Positions 36,850 to 49,800 of a stretch of 64,000 bases of DNA are shown piece by piece. Each line of letters begins with the position of its first letter. Position 1 is the stretch's first letter. The position numbers were made by a program, and so were the translations under genes. Source of the DNA: Dipylidium caninum (Eukaryota; Platyhelminthes; Cestoda; Cyclophyllidea; Dipylidiidae); assembly GCA_017562135.1 (NCBI GenBank), contig QEYB01000228.1, positions 434,001 to 498,000 on the forward strand, given 5' to 3'. The notes beneath the pieces were generated by a model, which saw only the letters and a program-made list of their open reading frames with translations, did no database searches and had not been told where the DNA came from.

Positions 36850-37450
36850 ATGCAGTTTTCAGCTTATCCTCTCCTCAGTTCGCTTCGTTCTTCCATTCAT
36901 TCACTCAATTTTCCATCAACTAATTCATTTTTTTCAATCAACCAATCAGAGTCAAATTTATTCGTCCAATCAAATGCCTATTGGCTTATTAGTTTGTAAT
37001 TAACCGATTAATTTTCCCAATTTATTTATTGATCCATTCAATTATTTAATTACTCACTAACTCTGGTAATTAATCCCGGGGTTACAGAACCGTTTAGCCA
37101 ATTGTTCACTGGACCATTTACGTACTTATTTCTATAAGTTTTGCGATACATCGCGCAGTCATTAATTTTTATATTAATAAATTAATAATCATCTTTTGAT
37201 TGGCTATTTATCAGTTGTCTATTTATTTATTAGGTTCGTTTTCGTTAAATGCTTAATTCCGCCCCCTGTTTAGATCGCTTCGACTCTCATTCTTCATACA
37301 TTTATTCAGACACTGGGTTGTCCAGTTCTTTAAGCTATTTACTCAGTTTTCCATTTTTTCATATAGTTTTTTAAATGGGTTAAGGAATCGTCTCATTAGT
37401 ATACTTCTTCCGTTTTGCCCCAGTAATTAGGTAAGCATTTCATTTTTGTC
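36850..37450. other. AT-rich island
   Basis: About 600 bp of strikingly AT-rich DNA in an otherwise GC-rich window, built from degenerate ATTCATTC, AATCAATT and TTTATTTATT tetramer-like words with several CCAAT/ATTGG motifs near 36945-36985. No open frame of note after 37000. It may be an old degraded simple repeat or a matrix-attachment-like region. Confidence 0.6.
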
Positions 37451-40400
37451 TCACTGGACCCCCTTTCAGACGCTGTGCGGCCTCAAGGCGCACTGAGAGG
37501 ACGAGACCTTCTGCTCCCACACCTCCCACCGGCCGCTCCCCCCCGGCCACATCACGGCTGCCCGCTGGTTGCGGTGGACTGCATCGTCTTAATGGGTAGT
37601 GAAGTCCTCGCCAATGTCCAATAAACGCTGCTGGACACGCGGTCTGGCCATCGACGTCCCGAGGAAGGGGATTTTTTCACACCTAGACCTTCGCCGGTCA
37701 GTGAGTGGACCTGGTCTTCCAGGCGACGCTGTCTGGAGGCTGAACCGATGCGTCCGGCGATTACATCGCTCACGCGCTCTCTCTGATCTCGAGGTCTCCG
37801 ACGTGTCGATAGTCGGAGCGTCGGGCACAGAGGATGGCGGAGAGGCTGGAGGTGTTGGTTTCATCGTATGCGTCGCGACGGCACGGCTGTTTCCGCCTTC
37901 GGGAAAGGTTCTTCATCCAGCTGTCTGTCAGTCGTCATTAGCCATCAAAACCGCGTTTAGTCTATGAAGACGACACTCGGCCAACTGTGACATTTGTGAG
38001 GATAAAGTCCACTGAAGTATTTCCACGAGATTGTAGTGACCGCAAAACTAAGACACTGAATTCAAAGAGAAACGGTCCTCAGGCACGGAGGCGTAGGTGT
38101 GAGGAAGAAACAAAAACATAAAAGGGCAACGGAGTAGGACGGGGAGAAATCATTGCCAAGGCGCGAGAACCACAAGGTGTCGGAACGGATAAAAGGCCAC
38201 GGGGTAGGTGTGAGAAAGCCCCCGAGGGCCTTAAGAGGAGGAAGAAAGGCTTCTCCGCTTATGTGTGAAAAAAAAGGGGGATCGGAAAAAGGAGGAAGAC
38301 GGGCGAGGTATAAAAAAGAGAGCTCAAGACAGACTACGGGACGAGAGGAAGGAGAGCATCCACTCAAAACTAGAGCGGAGAGGAGGCGGAACCCAAGTTA
38401 TGGAGGACGTAGGTCCACAGGTTGTGAGAGCGGAGTTTGAAGTGGAATCTGTCAGTAAAAGTCGCCACTTGAGAAAGGCGAAGCTGATCGGGGGCGACGG
38501 AAGACGTCCCATTTGAAAGAACCACTCCCACGACGAAATGACGTTCTCCGCCGTGGAGACGGCAGAGAGAGAAAGAGACAACCGAAGTGGGTAGGAGGAT
38601 GAGGATGAGGATGAGGAGGAGGAAGAGGAGGAGCCAACCTTGTGTCAAAGGCACGGGCGTCCGAACGGAGGTAAGTAAACTGGGAGTACGAGAAAGAGGA
38701 GAAGCATACAACGACTAAAAGGGCGGCGGGCTCCGCATTCGGTCGCTCGATAAATGTCTTCCCGCATCGCATGACAGTAGAGACGAAAATGTAGGAGAAA
38801 GAGGGAGAGGAAGACGAGGAAGACCGAGATTTTGGAAGGGGCAACCAGCCAATCACAGGACATACGAAATTTCCGCAAAGTAGGCGGTGATGTGGAGAAG
38901 AACTGATCTGCGGCAACAAGTTTTAGTAAAGTGAAGGCCAAATTTGAGTCAGCGGGAAACAACGACCATTTCAGGCATGTTGGGGGGAGAGCCCGAGAAG
39001 ACGAAAGTTCAGACGCAGTAAAACGATTGCATTCCTGTTTCAGGGGACCAGTTTTTCTTTTCCACCCCAAGAGCCGCTCCCATCGTGGATGGTGGTAAAA
39101 TTTGTCCCGCCGGTCTTCCTCCTCTCACGCCCGACCTCTTTTTCCCCGTTCCGGGCTCCCTATACGCCGACATTTCCACTTGCGCAGCCTTCAGAGCGGC
39201 CTGGAAAGGAGGCCAGGAGAGGTATAACATCGTCTCTCCCTCGACTAGAGTCCACTTCCTTCTTGCGTGACGATTTGACGACCTCCACACGGGAGACAGT
39301 GTTGCGGCGCGACGGTCGCCTGCTCCTGACGCATTGACTGTGTTCAAGTGAGTTTGAAAAGGGTTCGGAAGGCAGCCTTTGCTGAGAAGATGAGAGGCAC
39401 GTGGTGGAAAGGGGAGTTCGCGACTTCCTCTCCCCAAACACTGAGAATCAAAGTCGAAGAGATTGAGGCGACGACGAGCTGGATCAACAGCGAAGTGGAG
39501 AAAGCGGCGTCAAACTGCAACCATCGCCTTGGGACTTACACGACGTACACATTCTCGGTGGTGTCTTCGCTCGTGTCGAAATCGAGATGCGGTTCCAGTC
39601 TTGGGTCACGAGCCGACTCTGCGTCTACTTGGTCGCGTCGGTCACCAAAGGATCGAAGCTCCTCGACCGCCCTCTCATCCACCATCTGCCTCGGCCACAT
39701 GCACAACGTGAGGAAGGTGGGCAGGCGAACGAGGCTGGCGGCTCGTGAGGAGGTGTGTCCCGCCGTAGGGACGACGGGGAGTAAACACCGTTGTACGACA
39801 AATATCATCCTCCGCACCGCCATCCACTCCGCGACGCATCAGGGGTCCACTGCAGAGTGGAAAACCGTACGTGGACGACATCGACTGCCGCTTCCAAGGA
39901 GATTAGATAAAACGGCGGGGACAACTGTGACTCGCAAAGTGCCTCAGGGTTGTGGTTGCCGACCACGAAGGCCAGTGAAGCGTTTCAAAGTTTCTTGGTT
40001 TTGCCAGCCCAGCAGAGATCTAGGCCAACCGCCCCGCGATTTACGGCTAATTATCCAATTCAGAATAAAATCCTGCCCAGTGCCACTGCCTAGGAGATTA
40101 GATGATATTTTGCAGAGTCTCAGCCGCTCAGAGACGACGAAGTGGAGGAGAGCGTAACGACCACTGGGTTAGTACAACTTCGTCACTTCTCCTTGTCCAT
40201 ACCAGGTCTTGTTCTCGGGGCAACGAGGTAGAGAGGGAGTCGGCGTGCGCTGCACCGAAGGATGAGCGTAGATGGTACGTGGGGCAGACTGCGTTCCACT
40301 CACACCAACTGATTGTGATGAAGTCGTGGAGGTGGCAGGAGACCGAAAGGAGCGAGTAGGAAGGACGGTGGGCCGGATGCCGTGATGAGTGACCCTCGAA

Positions 40401-42216
40401 CGAGGTCGGAGGCGTTAGGGCAGTGTCGCGACTGCGTGTGAAGCGGCCGACAATCCACCGACGGGGGCGTTGTTCAGTTTGGTGCCACGCGAATACTTCG
40501 ACCGTGGCCGACTATCCTCGCCCAGCAACCTCGATCCTTCCGCGACACTTGGTAGTCCAATTTGGTGTCGAAACCCTCGTCTCCGTAGTTCAAACCACCT
40601 CGCAGACTCGTTTCTACGGCGTGTAGCTCGTATAAATGTGAAATGAGAAGATTCTCAGTAAAATTTTGGAGTAGAATCAGTCCATGAACGTTTCAGGGTA
40701 GGAAACACTGTCTAATCCTGATGCTGGGGTTCACGGTGTCCGTAGCTTTCTACCTCCTCCGCCTTTAGCACCTCCACTCAACTACACAAACACCCACCCG
40801 ACGAGGATATTTTGACATTTTTACTGAGTTCTAGACCCACTACCCGAAAAGGGAACCGATTGTTTCATTTCTGTCCTTGTTTGAGTCCCGATTTTACCTG
40901 AACAACTTCTGTCCGCGGTGCGTAGCGGCCGGGGCACGAGGAAAAAAGGAGTGCTGCCTACCCAGACGTGTGCCGACGTGGGCGAAGGCTTTTTCCACCC
41001 ACCATTGTGTGTGGGGGGGGGTTGAAGGCGGCAAGCGGAAAGTCCACGGCAGCCTCGCATCTCACAAATACTTTCCGTCTGGTCTCACAAGTGAAACTGT
41101 CGAGGCGAGGGGTGGGGAAGGGGGGCGGTGGAGAGGAGAGCAGGCGATCAGAAGGAGCTCTTTCCAATTAAGGGCTTTTAAAGGACGCGACAGCCAAAAT
41201 TACCCGAAGACGGTAATGGGAGGCAACACTCGAGTCGGGAATAAATGTTCTCTCCGGCTCGGACAGTGATATAAGGGGACGGACGGGGAACGGGGGGAGG
41301 GAGGAAGAACATTCGCCTCGCCAAAAAAATGTTCCACACGCAACAAATCAGCAATAAAGCGAACAGGGGAAAAAGCCATCAAGAACAAGGGGCAAAGGGA
41401 GGAGACAGGGGGGGGGCGAGTGGGGAATGGGAACGAAGAAATTGTTTCACAGACCAAGACGCGGGACTATAAAAATTGCCAATGACATTTTCTCCTCACC
41501 TGCCCCCTGCCCCCCAACCCCAGTCGCGGTTCCCTATGCGGTCATAAACAAACGCAAAAGGCGACTCGAATAGCACCTGGGAAATCGGCTCCGCTGAATC
41601 ATCTGATCTGGCGTCGAGACATGGCGGAGGAGGCGGAGGCGGAGGAAGCTTGAAAAGCACGGTGAAATAAGCGGGGAGATGGACGGGAGGCGAAAGGACA
41701 AGGAATAAGAGGGGAGATTAGAAGGGTTTCACCGTCAGCAGGTGATTCACTCCTGAAGGGGGAAGTTGAGACAAAACAGCGCGCCAAGGAAGGGGGGCTT
41801 TTGGGGCCTTCTCCCTTCTCAACCTCGACTTTCCCCGCCACTTCGCCCCGTGGGAAGGGAACATTGCTTTCTGCCCCGACGGCACTCTTCACTTTAATGG
41901 CTCAACTCTAAAGTGTGAGGTTTTTTCCCCACCTGAGTGGATAAGTGAGGAGAGAGCTTGTCATGTTTGGCGGATGCGGCCTTTTATTCTCCAGCTTTGC
42001 CTCCTCCTCCCCTCCCCGCCTTCCCCCCCCCCAATGATAAGGAGGGCGGTTGAAGGGGATAACGACTTGGGATGGCTTTCATCTCTAAATGACTCTTTGT
42101 GTCGCTGACATGTGCGTTACGGGAGAGCATTCTTTGTCTGACGAAGGCGAGAGGAAATAAGGAACGCGTCTCGGAGTTCAAGAACCACATGTTATCGCCC
42201 GAGCGGCCGCCGTTCG
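37451..42216. other. No gene confidently recognised
   Basis: Contains a 269-codon plus frame (39348-40157) and an opposing minus frame (39536-39823) that ends in a GTAAGT donor-like site. Neither shows a domain, and they overlap on opposite strands. A purine-rich GAGGAT tract lies near 38605-38640. Confidence 0.45.
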
Positions 42217-44331
42217 CTAACTTTTCCGGACGCAACTGGCCAAGGCGTGGGGCGTACAACGTAAACTGTCCGCTTTCGAAGAATGCAGGCGTCCGGCTTT
42301 TGGTAGGACTTCAAACACATGAGCACACCGGCGCGGCCTCTGCGTCGCGTCGAACCGCGTCGAACAACACGAACCGCACTGCGTGACGTTTCCCTCTTAT
42401 CTCGTCGATAGGGCACACACTTTTGTGTGTGTGTGTGAGTGGGAAGGTTCTCCCAACCTCCCGATGAGGTTTGATACGAGTTTGTGCGGCACAGGCATGA
42501 CCAAGCTGGCAGAGATGGCGGTTCGCCTTAGAATTTCGAGGTGAGGATGGGATGTTCTTCTACCCAAGAGGCGGTACCGACTCGATCCAGTTGGCCGATC
42601 CCAAATTACCAATTCTTGTCTGAGGCGCTAATGAAAAGACAAGAAGACGGAGAGTGGGAGAAGGGCAGTGAGAGAGACACAGTGGCGCCTCATCTCCCTG
42701 ATGGCAGTCCGAGAGCAAGTTGAGTGTTCACCACAGCGAAGCGGCGGTGTCCTCAACTACAACCGCTCGTCGCTACACGATGAGACTGTGTCAAATACAC
42801 AGGAAAGGCTTCGTTTGAAAAGCTACCCCTCGAAGGAAGCCGAGTGGAGGCGGAGAAAGGGATCGGAGACGGGGTCGGTTGGTGGAGCAGACGATGTGAG
42901 TCTTTGCCGCCGACTGCGCAGAGTGGGGGACGTGAAACAGTCCCCAAAAAGGGGCAAAAGAGGACAAAACCTCGACTAGACGTCTTGGAATACTCCTCTC
43001 TACCGACAACTTTCTCCGCCGCTGGGCCTCCATCAGTAGGGTTCCGCTTCGCGAACAGATATTCCTCGGGAGCGTAGGTAGGGGGACTTATTTACGCCTC
43101 TAGATTGGCGGAGTTACTCCACCATCCACAACAACTCTGCGAGAAAATTCCTTTGGCCATTGAAAGGCGTCTCCAGTGTGGTAAGTTGTTGTTCCGCCAT
43201 TTATCCTCTGCTTAGTCCACCCGAAGGCAACGAGGACGCGACAATTCCAAGCAGGCACACGAAATGGGGCTTTGAGGCCCATTTCCTTGACTCCCAAGTC
43301 GGAGTCAGCCAACTAGGCGGCGACTTCGACGTCGGGAAACGCAGTCAGGACGCGAAAACTGCTTACATAAGTTGTGAGCGTCAAGCCAATTCACTGAAGG
43401 AAGTTCGGATGAATTGAACCAGTCAGTGCACATCGGAGTGCGACCGGTTCCCGATCCCTCCACGTGAGGCAAAAGTGGCCCGCCGCGACACTACGTCGCC
43501 AAGCCGAACCCTGACAGTTGAGAACACACAATTCAACAAATCTTTGGAGGTCAAGATCTCGAGCTTCCCGTTGGAAAATAGGGCAGGAAACCATGCGCGC
43601 CCCCGTAGGGATCGAGAGTGGACGGATGGGAAGGAGACTGCGAGTTGGGCCACGAGAGCTCCAGAATCGCAGACAAGGAGGTGCTTCCCTTCTGCACTGC
43701 GCTAGGATCGTCTCTCATCAATCGGCGGACCATTTTTCAAATTGCGGTGGACGCGGTGGTGCGAAAAGGGAGGCATGAAGTCTTTCTTTCAAATCATCAC
43801 CACCGGGTGCTGATAAAAACGCCGGTAATGGAGATTACGAGGTGGAAATTGAATGCCGATGAGTCGGTAGTCTCGGTGCGGGCGCTGTTGCCTCCCACCC
43901 GGGCGGGGGAAGATTTTATCTGTCCGTCGGGCGTAAATGGGGAGGCGCAATGATGGCACGGGTGATTTGGACCGCTGGCTGGCGGCGGTGGCGGCGTTGG
44001 GGGCGATGAGCGATGAACCATAAAAAGCGGGCGGAGATAAAGCGCATTTCAACACGCAAATATGCGTCAACGAGGCCATCAAAACACCTCGAAGGGGTGG
44101 AGAGACAAGTTGAGATTGTAAAAAACAATCAGTCCAGGGTGTAGGTAAAACGCGGCAAAAACGTCAAATTTGACCCAAAAAATAAGAACAACCTGGCATG
44201 TCCCGTCTCAATGGCCAATATGCCTTCACCGCGTCCCCCTTTCCCTCCCCTACTGCTCCGCTCCCCAACACCCCCCCGCCGATCCCTCTCCTCCCCCTTC
44301 TCCGCCTCCCAACCCCCCCGGCACGGGTGAC

Positions 44332-44544
44332 TCAACGGCAGCTCCACTCGGTCCTGACAAGCATGTCCCGTGGTGAAATGAAACTTTATGGTTTTATTCG
44401 CCCCAATCAAGTGGCGCGTCTCCTCTAATGACTGCTGTGAGGCGGAGACGACCGAGGTACTCCTCATCATCATCGGCCACGTCCACTGCCTCCTTCCTGT
44501 GCTTCGACAGCCACCTCCACATCCTCCCTACGCACACGCTCACT

Positions 44545-44582
<38 letters not shown>

Positions 44583-44750
44583 GGCTGCCTTGGTGTTTGG
44601 ACAAAGGGGGGGGGTCTCTTCTCCCACCTGCGTCGTCTCCCCTGAGTCCACACCGACCACCGATTGCAGACCACGAAGCGCGACTCAGCACCACCTCGCC
44701 AACCTTCGCCAGGTTGGCAGGAGTTTGGTGGGTAGCGGGAGAAGGCGGTT
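44332..44750. repeat. Near-identical block, copy 1
   Basis: 419 bp matching 46394-46805 base for base as far as I could read, apart from the length of the AC run (34 versus 28 nt) and a G run (9 versus 8). The sequence diverges abruptly after 44750 and before 44332. Confidence 0.85.
44546..44579. repeat. AC run in near-identical block, copy 1
   Basis: 34 nt of AC. The matching run at 46608-46635 is 28 nt. Confidence 0.95.
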
Positions 44751-46393
44751 GTATAAAACGCTCATTCGTGAACCCTAATGCTTTGCACCGTTCTCCTGCC
44801 CAGACCAAGGCAGTTAAAATTCTCACGCCTGGCTTATTTGCGTGTAAACCGTGCTCGTTTTCCCTCTTCCCCAGACAGAACTAGCCGAGGCGTCGGGCGC
44901 ACGACGTCAACTGCCCGCTTTCGAAGCATGCAGGCGTCCGCGATTTGGTAGGACTTCACACACATGAGCAGATCGACGCCTCGAACAACACGAACCGGGC
45001 TGCCCCACGTAAACAAGAGCAACTTCGTGTGCCACTGTGTGTGAGTGGAAGGTCCTCCTGCGCTCTCGATGGGGCTGGAGGCAATTGGGGCTGATCGAGT
45101 TGGCACGTCGCGTAGATGATCAAGTTGGCCACGAGGGCTGTTCGCCTAAGAACTGCAAGGTGAAGGTTGAATGTTCTTCTACCCAAAAAGCGGTATCGTC
45201 GCGGCTTAATTGGTTAATTCATATTTCCCATTTCTTGTCTCCTCGTCTGGCGAAGACGAAAAGACGGAGAGCGGGAGAAGTGCAGTGACAGAGACACGGT
45301 TGCGCCTCATATCCGTGTTGGCACGATGGAGGCCTGCTGCATCGGGTCGACGGTATCCTCAGCTTCAACCGCTCGTGTTTGCCCGATGAGATAATGTAGT
45401 AGTGACGAGAAGAGCTTCGTTTGAATCGCCGCCCAATTGGAGCATATTGAGTTGACGCAGCCTATGGATGACCAAGTTGGCAGAGAAGGCGGTTCGCCTG
45501 CGAATCTTTTAGTGAGGACGGCGGTACAGTTTCGGCCATGTTGGCTGATCCCAACTTGCCATTATTTTCTCTCCTAGTCTGGTGAAGACTAGAGGAAGGA
45601 GAGTCTTAGCGTGGGGTGAGAATTCTCCCCAGCCACGTGTGTGCCGCATTCACAGAGTTGGCGGTTTGGAGACTCGGTTGGGGTTCACCACAGCGGAGTG
45701 GTGTCGTCTCTACTCACAACCACTCGATCTTGCCAGTGTCGGTGCGATTGTGTCGGTTTCTGCTCCAAATGCCACACATCCCAGAAAACGGGAGGGGGGC
45801 GAGGAGAGGCGTGGGCGACGAGGCCACTTGATGGGGCAGGCGAGGTGAGTCTCAACGCCGACTAAGAGACGTGAGACAGTGGATTGAATGGAGGCACTGA
45901 GACACGGCTGAAATTAAAACACTTCGCTGGTTGCATGGGCTTTTGCGCCATCGAGGGAGATGACAAGAATCCGCGGAGGCCGCACTTTGCCCCCTCCACC
46001 CGCCTCCGTCCCCGGCAGGGGTCTGAGTGGCGTGCGCCGCGTTCAGCTGATGCAATCGGGTCGTTTAATGCTGCGGAGAGATTACGCGATGGGAGAAAAT
46101 TGAGGGACGCCACGGGGGCATTATGGGCAATTTTATCTAACCGCTAATCTCTGGGCCGTAATGACGGTGAACGGCCAAACTGCGGGCAAAACGACGCAAA
46201 AAACGTCAGGTTTGACCCTAAAAAATATCAACAAAATAGCCTGTCCCGTCTCCATGGCCAGTACGACTTCACCGCGCCACCCGCTCCGTCCTCCTCCCCC
46301 TTCCCAACCGCCCCTCGCCCTAGCATCCACCCCCCGAACTATCGAACCACCGAACCCCTGCCCGTCCCCTCTACAACCCCCCTCATGGGTGAG

Positions 46394-46607
46394 TCAACGG
46401 CAGCTCCACTCGGTCCTGACAAGCATGTCCCGTGGTGAAATGAAACTTTATGGTTTTATTCGCCCCAATCAAGTGGCGCGTCTCCTCTAATGACTGCTGT
46501 GAGGCGGAGACGACCGAGGTACTCCTCATCATCATCGGCCACGTCCACTGCCTCCTTCCTGTGCTTCGACAGCCACCTCCACATCCTCCCTACGCACACG
46601 CTCACTG

Positions 46608-46638
<31 letters not shown>

Positions 46639-46805
46639 GGCTGCCTTGGTGTTTGGACAAAGGGGGGGGTCTCTTCTCCCACCTGCGTCGTCTCCCCTGA
46701 GTCCACACCGACCACCGATTGCAGACCACGAAGCGCGACTCAGCACCACCTCGCCAACCTTCGCCAGGTTGGCAGGAGTTTGGTGGGTAGCGGGAGAAGG
46801 CGGTT
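46394..46805. repeat. Near-identical block, copy 2
   Basis: Partner of 44332-44750. The offset between copies is 2062 before the simple repeats and 2055 after them, fully explained by the AC and G run differences. Confidence 0.85.
46608..46635. repeat. AC run in near-identical block, copy 2
   Basis: 28 nt of AC, three units shorter than at 44546. Confidence 0.95.
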
Positions 46806-49800
46806 TGGAGGAAGAAGCACTCGATCGACTGGTTCACCGTCACCCATGATGTCCTCTTCGTCGTCCATGGGGCGGGAGAAAGCCAAGGAAAATAAAAAGT
46901 GCAAAAGGACGGAGGCGAAGGCGGTGGCGCTGACGGAAAAAGAGCGGATGAGGAAGCCTGTGTGTTACGTCCGTCTGTTGAGAGAATTTGACGGAAGGGG
47001 AACTGCGGCGAAAACGAGTTTGGGACTCGAGGTGTCCAGGCTCCAAGTTGAGAAGTCGCGCAGTCGTCGGTCTCGCTTGTTAGGCGCTTCAACTTCTGTT
47101 GCCCTTCATTGTGCAAACCCACACTTTTTCCATAGTTTTGCAAAGTTCTCACTCTCTTTATACGCAAATGTCTGGGCAACTCTTCCTCTTCACTCCTTCC
47201 CTGACGCCTTTTTGGTGCCATATTCAATGGTACACGGCGGTTGCTGTTTCAAGATCTCGTAAATTTACGCCAAATAATTTGTCAACTCTTAGTAAATTTA
47301 AACTTATCTTTTCAGGGGAAATGCTCGCCATAAGTTTATCCGCCTTCCCATATATCATCCAATGCTTTCCTACTCTGCAAAGACGCTTTTCGTCCAGCCT
47401 CCAGTTCTGCCTCTCATGCGGCGGCTTTCAGTGATGCTTCCACACCGAGAGGACGGCGGAAATATCCCCGGGCCGGAATACCAAACTCTGCCGTTTGAAA
47501 TGTCCGAGCGGACGGTTGTCAGGCAGGAGTCGGGCCCTCCGACACTCGACTAGACCAGAGCGAGGCCTCGCCTTGGGCAGAGACCTTGCAGCCCCGCGAA
47601 TTTCTTCCACGGTGCGGATCTCCCTACTGCCCTCAACGGCGCAGCTACATTTCGATAAAATTATCAGCCGCCTCTTGCCGCTGCACCGCCTTTCCGAATT
47701 CACACGCCGTGATAGATGAGCCCGAGACCGCATCGTATATCAGGCCTGACTTCCTTTCGCCACGGCCAGATGGCACATCTCTAAACTACGCAGAAGAGGC
47801 CTGATTCCGCATGTGAATTCGTCCGCGCAGGCCTGTTGTCACAGATGTGAGTTAAATTAGGCGAATGAGAGCGGGCCAAAGGAAGCGGAGACCAAATCGG
47901 CCGTGAAGGCTGCCCTGTTCGGTCAAAGTGTATCTCGGCCAGACGAAATGGCAGTCCGAGTTTCATTTTAAATCTACTCGATGCGATGGTGCAGGTGACG
48001 AGTGAAACGGAAGCAGGGAATGCTCGGTGGAGTCTGGGTGCGCTACAAATGCGCTTTTGTTTGTAACAAAATACCGGTGGGTGTCAACTTTCGCCTACGT
48101 AAATTCGTGCCAAATTAGACGGCGCTTCGGAGTAGCTGTTTCGGTGTTTCAGCAGCCTTGTCCGATGCAAGACGCTGGACATTTGGCCGACCGGAGCCTT
48201 TGATCTCTATGTCTTTTTTGGGCAGGAAGGGCGAAGAGGCGACCTTCTTTCCTCCTCCTCCTCCTCCTCCTCATCCTTACCGGAAGACAGTCTGGTCTTA
48301 GACGTACCCGCCCCCCCGAAGCAAGTGTCATTCAACCTTGCGGCCGAGGCGTTTGAGCGCTCCGAGTTCATCAACCCCCAATGGGCGATGGTGCCGCTAC
48401 AGTCGAGGATAAAAAACACCGGATGTAATCGAGTCACCCTCAACCAGGAAAACGTGAGCTCGGAGATGCAGTGACCTTCGACATGTTGGATGAGCGGTTT
48501 GTCTCCCGACATTTCCTAGACGGTGGCGGCAAATAATCAGGCCATTTCGACATGAGTCACCGGGTGGGCGTGGAGTCGGCGGAGGTGTCTTTTATCGTCC
48601 GCCGACGCCACTGAGAGTCTACTCAGACGGGGTTGGAGGAAAGGCCGACTTCGGTTATCTCCCCTCAGCTTTAATCCCGCACTGTCCTGACTACAGGCAG
48701 GCGTTTGGTGTCTCCGGCGTTCCGCGTTAAACGAGATGCCGGTTCGATGGAACCCGCCTACCCTCCGTCTGCGTTTAATGGTAAGTGGCAAGCGTTTTGC
48801 AGTCCTGTTGAACCCTTCACCCTCTTAGAAGGTTGATGATATTGAAACCTTGATTAGACAAGAGGTCGAAGCAGTTGTGGCGACTCGTTTGAAGAAATGG
48901 ATTAGACGATGAGGCAAACTGTGTGGTTTTGAAGTTTTGTCTAGACGCGGTTGCTTCAACACGGTACGACTTTCGTCCAGTCAGCTGCCGAGGAATGACA
49001 CTCCGACGATGAGTTGTGGCCATCCCCTCGTCTATACCAGTTCAATTTGCAGAAGCCTCGGCAAACAGCAGGTTAACTACGATGACTACCAGGCAGCTAT
49101 CAAGCGAACATATCTTCAGGGGTGTTTCTCAACCTCCTCCCTCCCCCACATCGGTGCTCTGAAAGTCTCATTCTGAACACGAGACAGAAGCGAGGTGGCG
49201 TGAAGAGTTTCGGGGAGGATGACTGACTGCGGTTGTAATTGCTTTGATTAGAGGCGGATTTGTAGAGCCTTCGATAGGCCCCTAATTAACACAATTAGTC
49301 AACCCACCCCACCCCGTCTTGTTCCGTCCCCCCCCTCCGGACCACTTCGCAGTTGTGATGAGGTCGCTTTTCGAGGCAAAACGAGGGAAAACGTGGGAGA
49401 TATGAAGGAGTCCCGGTGTTGGAGCTCTTCAACTTTCGCACATTCGGTGTGTCTGGGAGACTCCTGCACAGCAGCCACGGCCCACGGCGAATTGGCCTCG
49501 AGGACCTCATGCAAAGCCGCGAGGGGAGTGAAAACATCAACCAGCCGAGTTATTATTTACCCAACAAAAAAATAGAGGAAGGCGAAGGGAAGGGGTAGTC
49601 GGAGCGTACGGCGCTTTAAAGGGGCCGAACAGCCGAACAATTCGCGAAAGCCGGTGCTTCAGAAGGGAAAATGTTTGGGTACAGGGGGAAAGGGTTAGAG
49701 AATGCGTAGCCGGGAGGCTTCCTTTTCGTTTTGGAAGGCATCGCTGGTGACGCGTCAGTCGTCCAATGCCGCTGGTGATCCGGAGATTATTTGCTTCTGC

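Larger units (their letters stand above)
42217..44750 (+). repeat. Large diverged tandem duplication, copy 1
   Basis: Colinear with 44883-46805: 42217-42400 with 44883-45010, 42426-42790 with 45038-45400, 44150-44240 with 46180-46290, and 44332-44750 with 46394-46805. Most of the unit is visibly diverged, with indels and simple-repeat changes, but the last block is identical. Short open frames are shared between copies without any recognised domain. Confidence 0.8.
44883..46805 (+). repeat. Large diverged tandem duplication, copy 2
   Basis: Second copy of 42217-44750. It contains a further partial internal duplicate: 45465-45760 resembles 45110-45390, including the GACCAAGTTGGCAGAG-like start and a GGTTCACCACAGCG-like segment also seen at 42725. 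It may be a degraded element or a local array. No transposon protein was recognised. Confidence 0.75.

Noticed and set aside
39348..40157. 269-codon plus-strand frame, and an opposing minus frame ending at a GTAAGT site
   Set aside because: The two overlap on opposite strands, composition is Arg/Ser-rich, and no domain or matching exon partners were seen. They could still be tested by RNA data.
46532..47227. 231-codon minus-strand frame
   Set aside because: It runs through an AC microsatellite and the recent repeat block; the corresponding frame in the other copy is interrupted.
47838..47851. Possible further palindrome copy (GTCACAGATGTGA)
   Set aside because: The spacing is two bases short and the right half is incomplete, so it was not counted.
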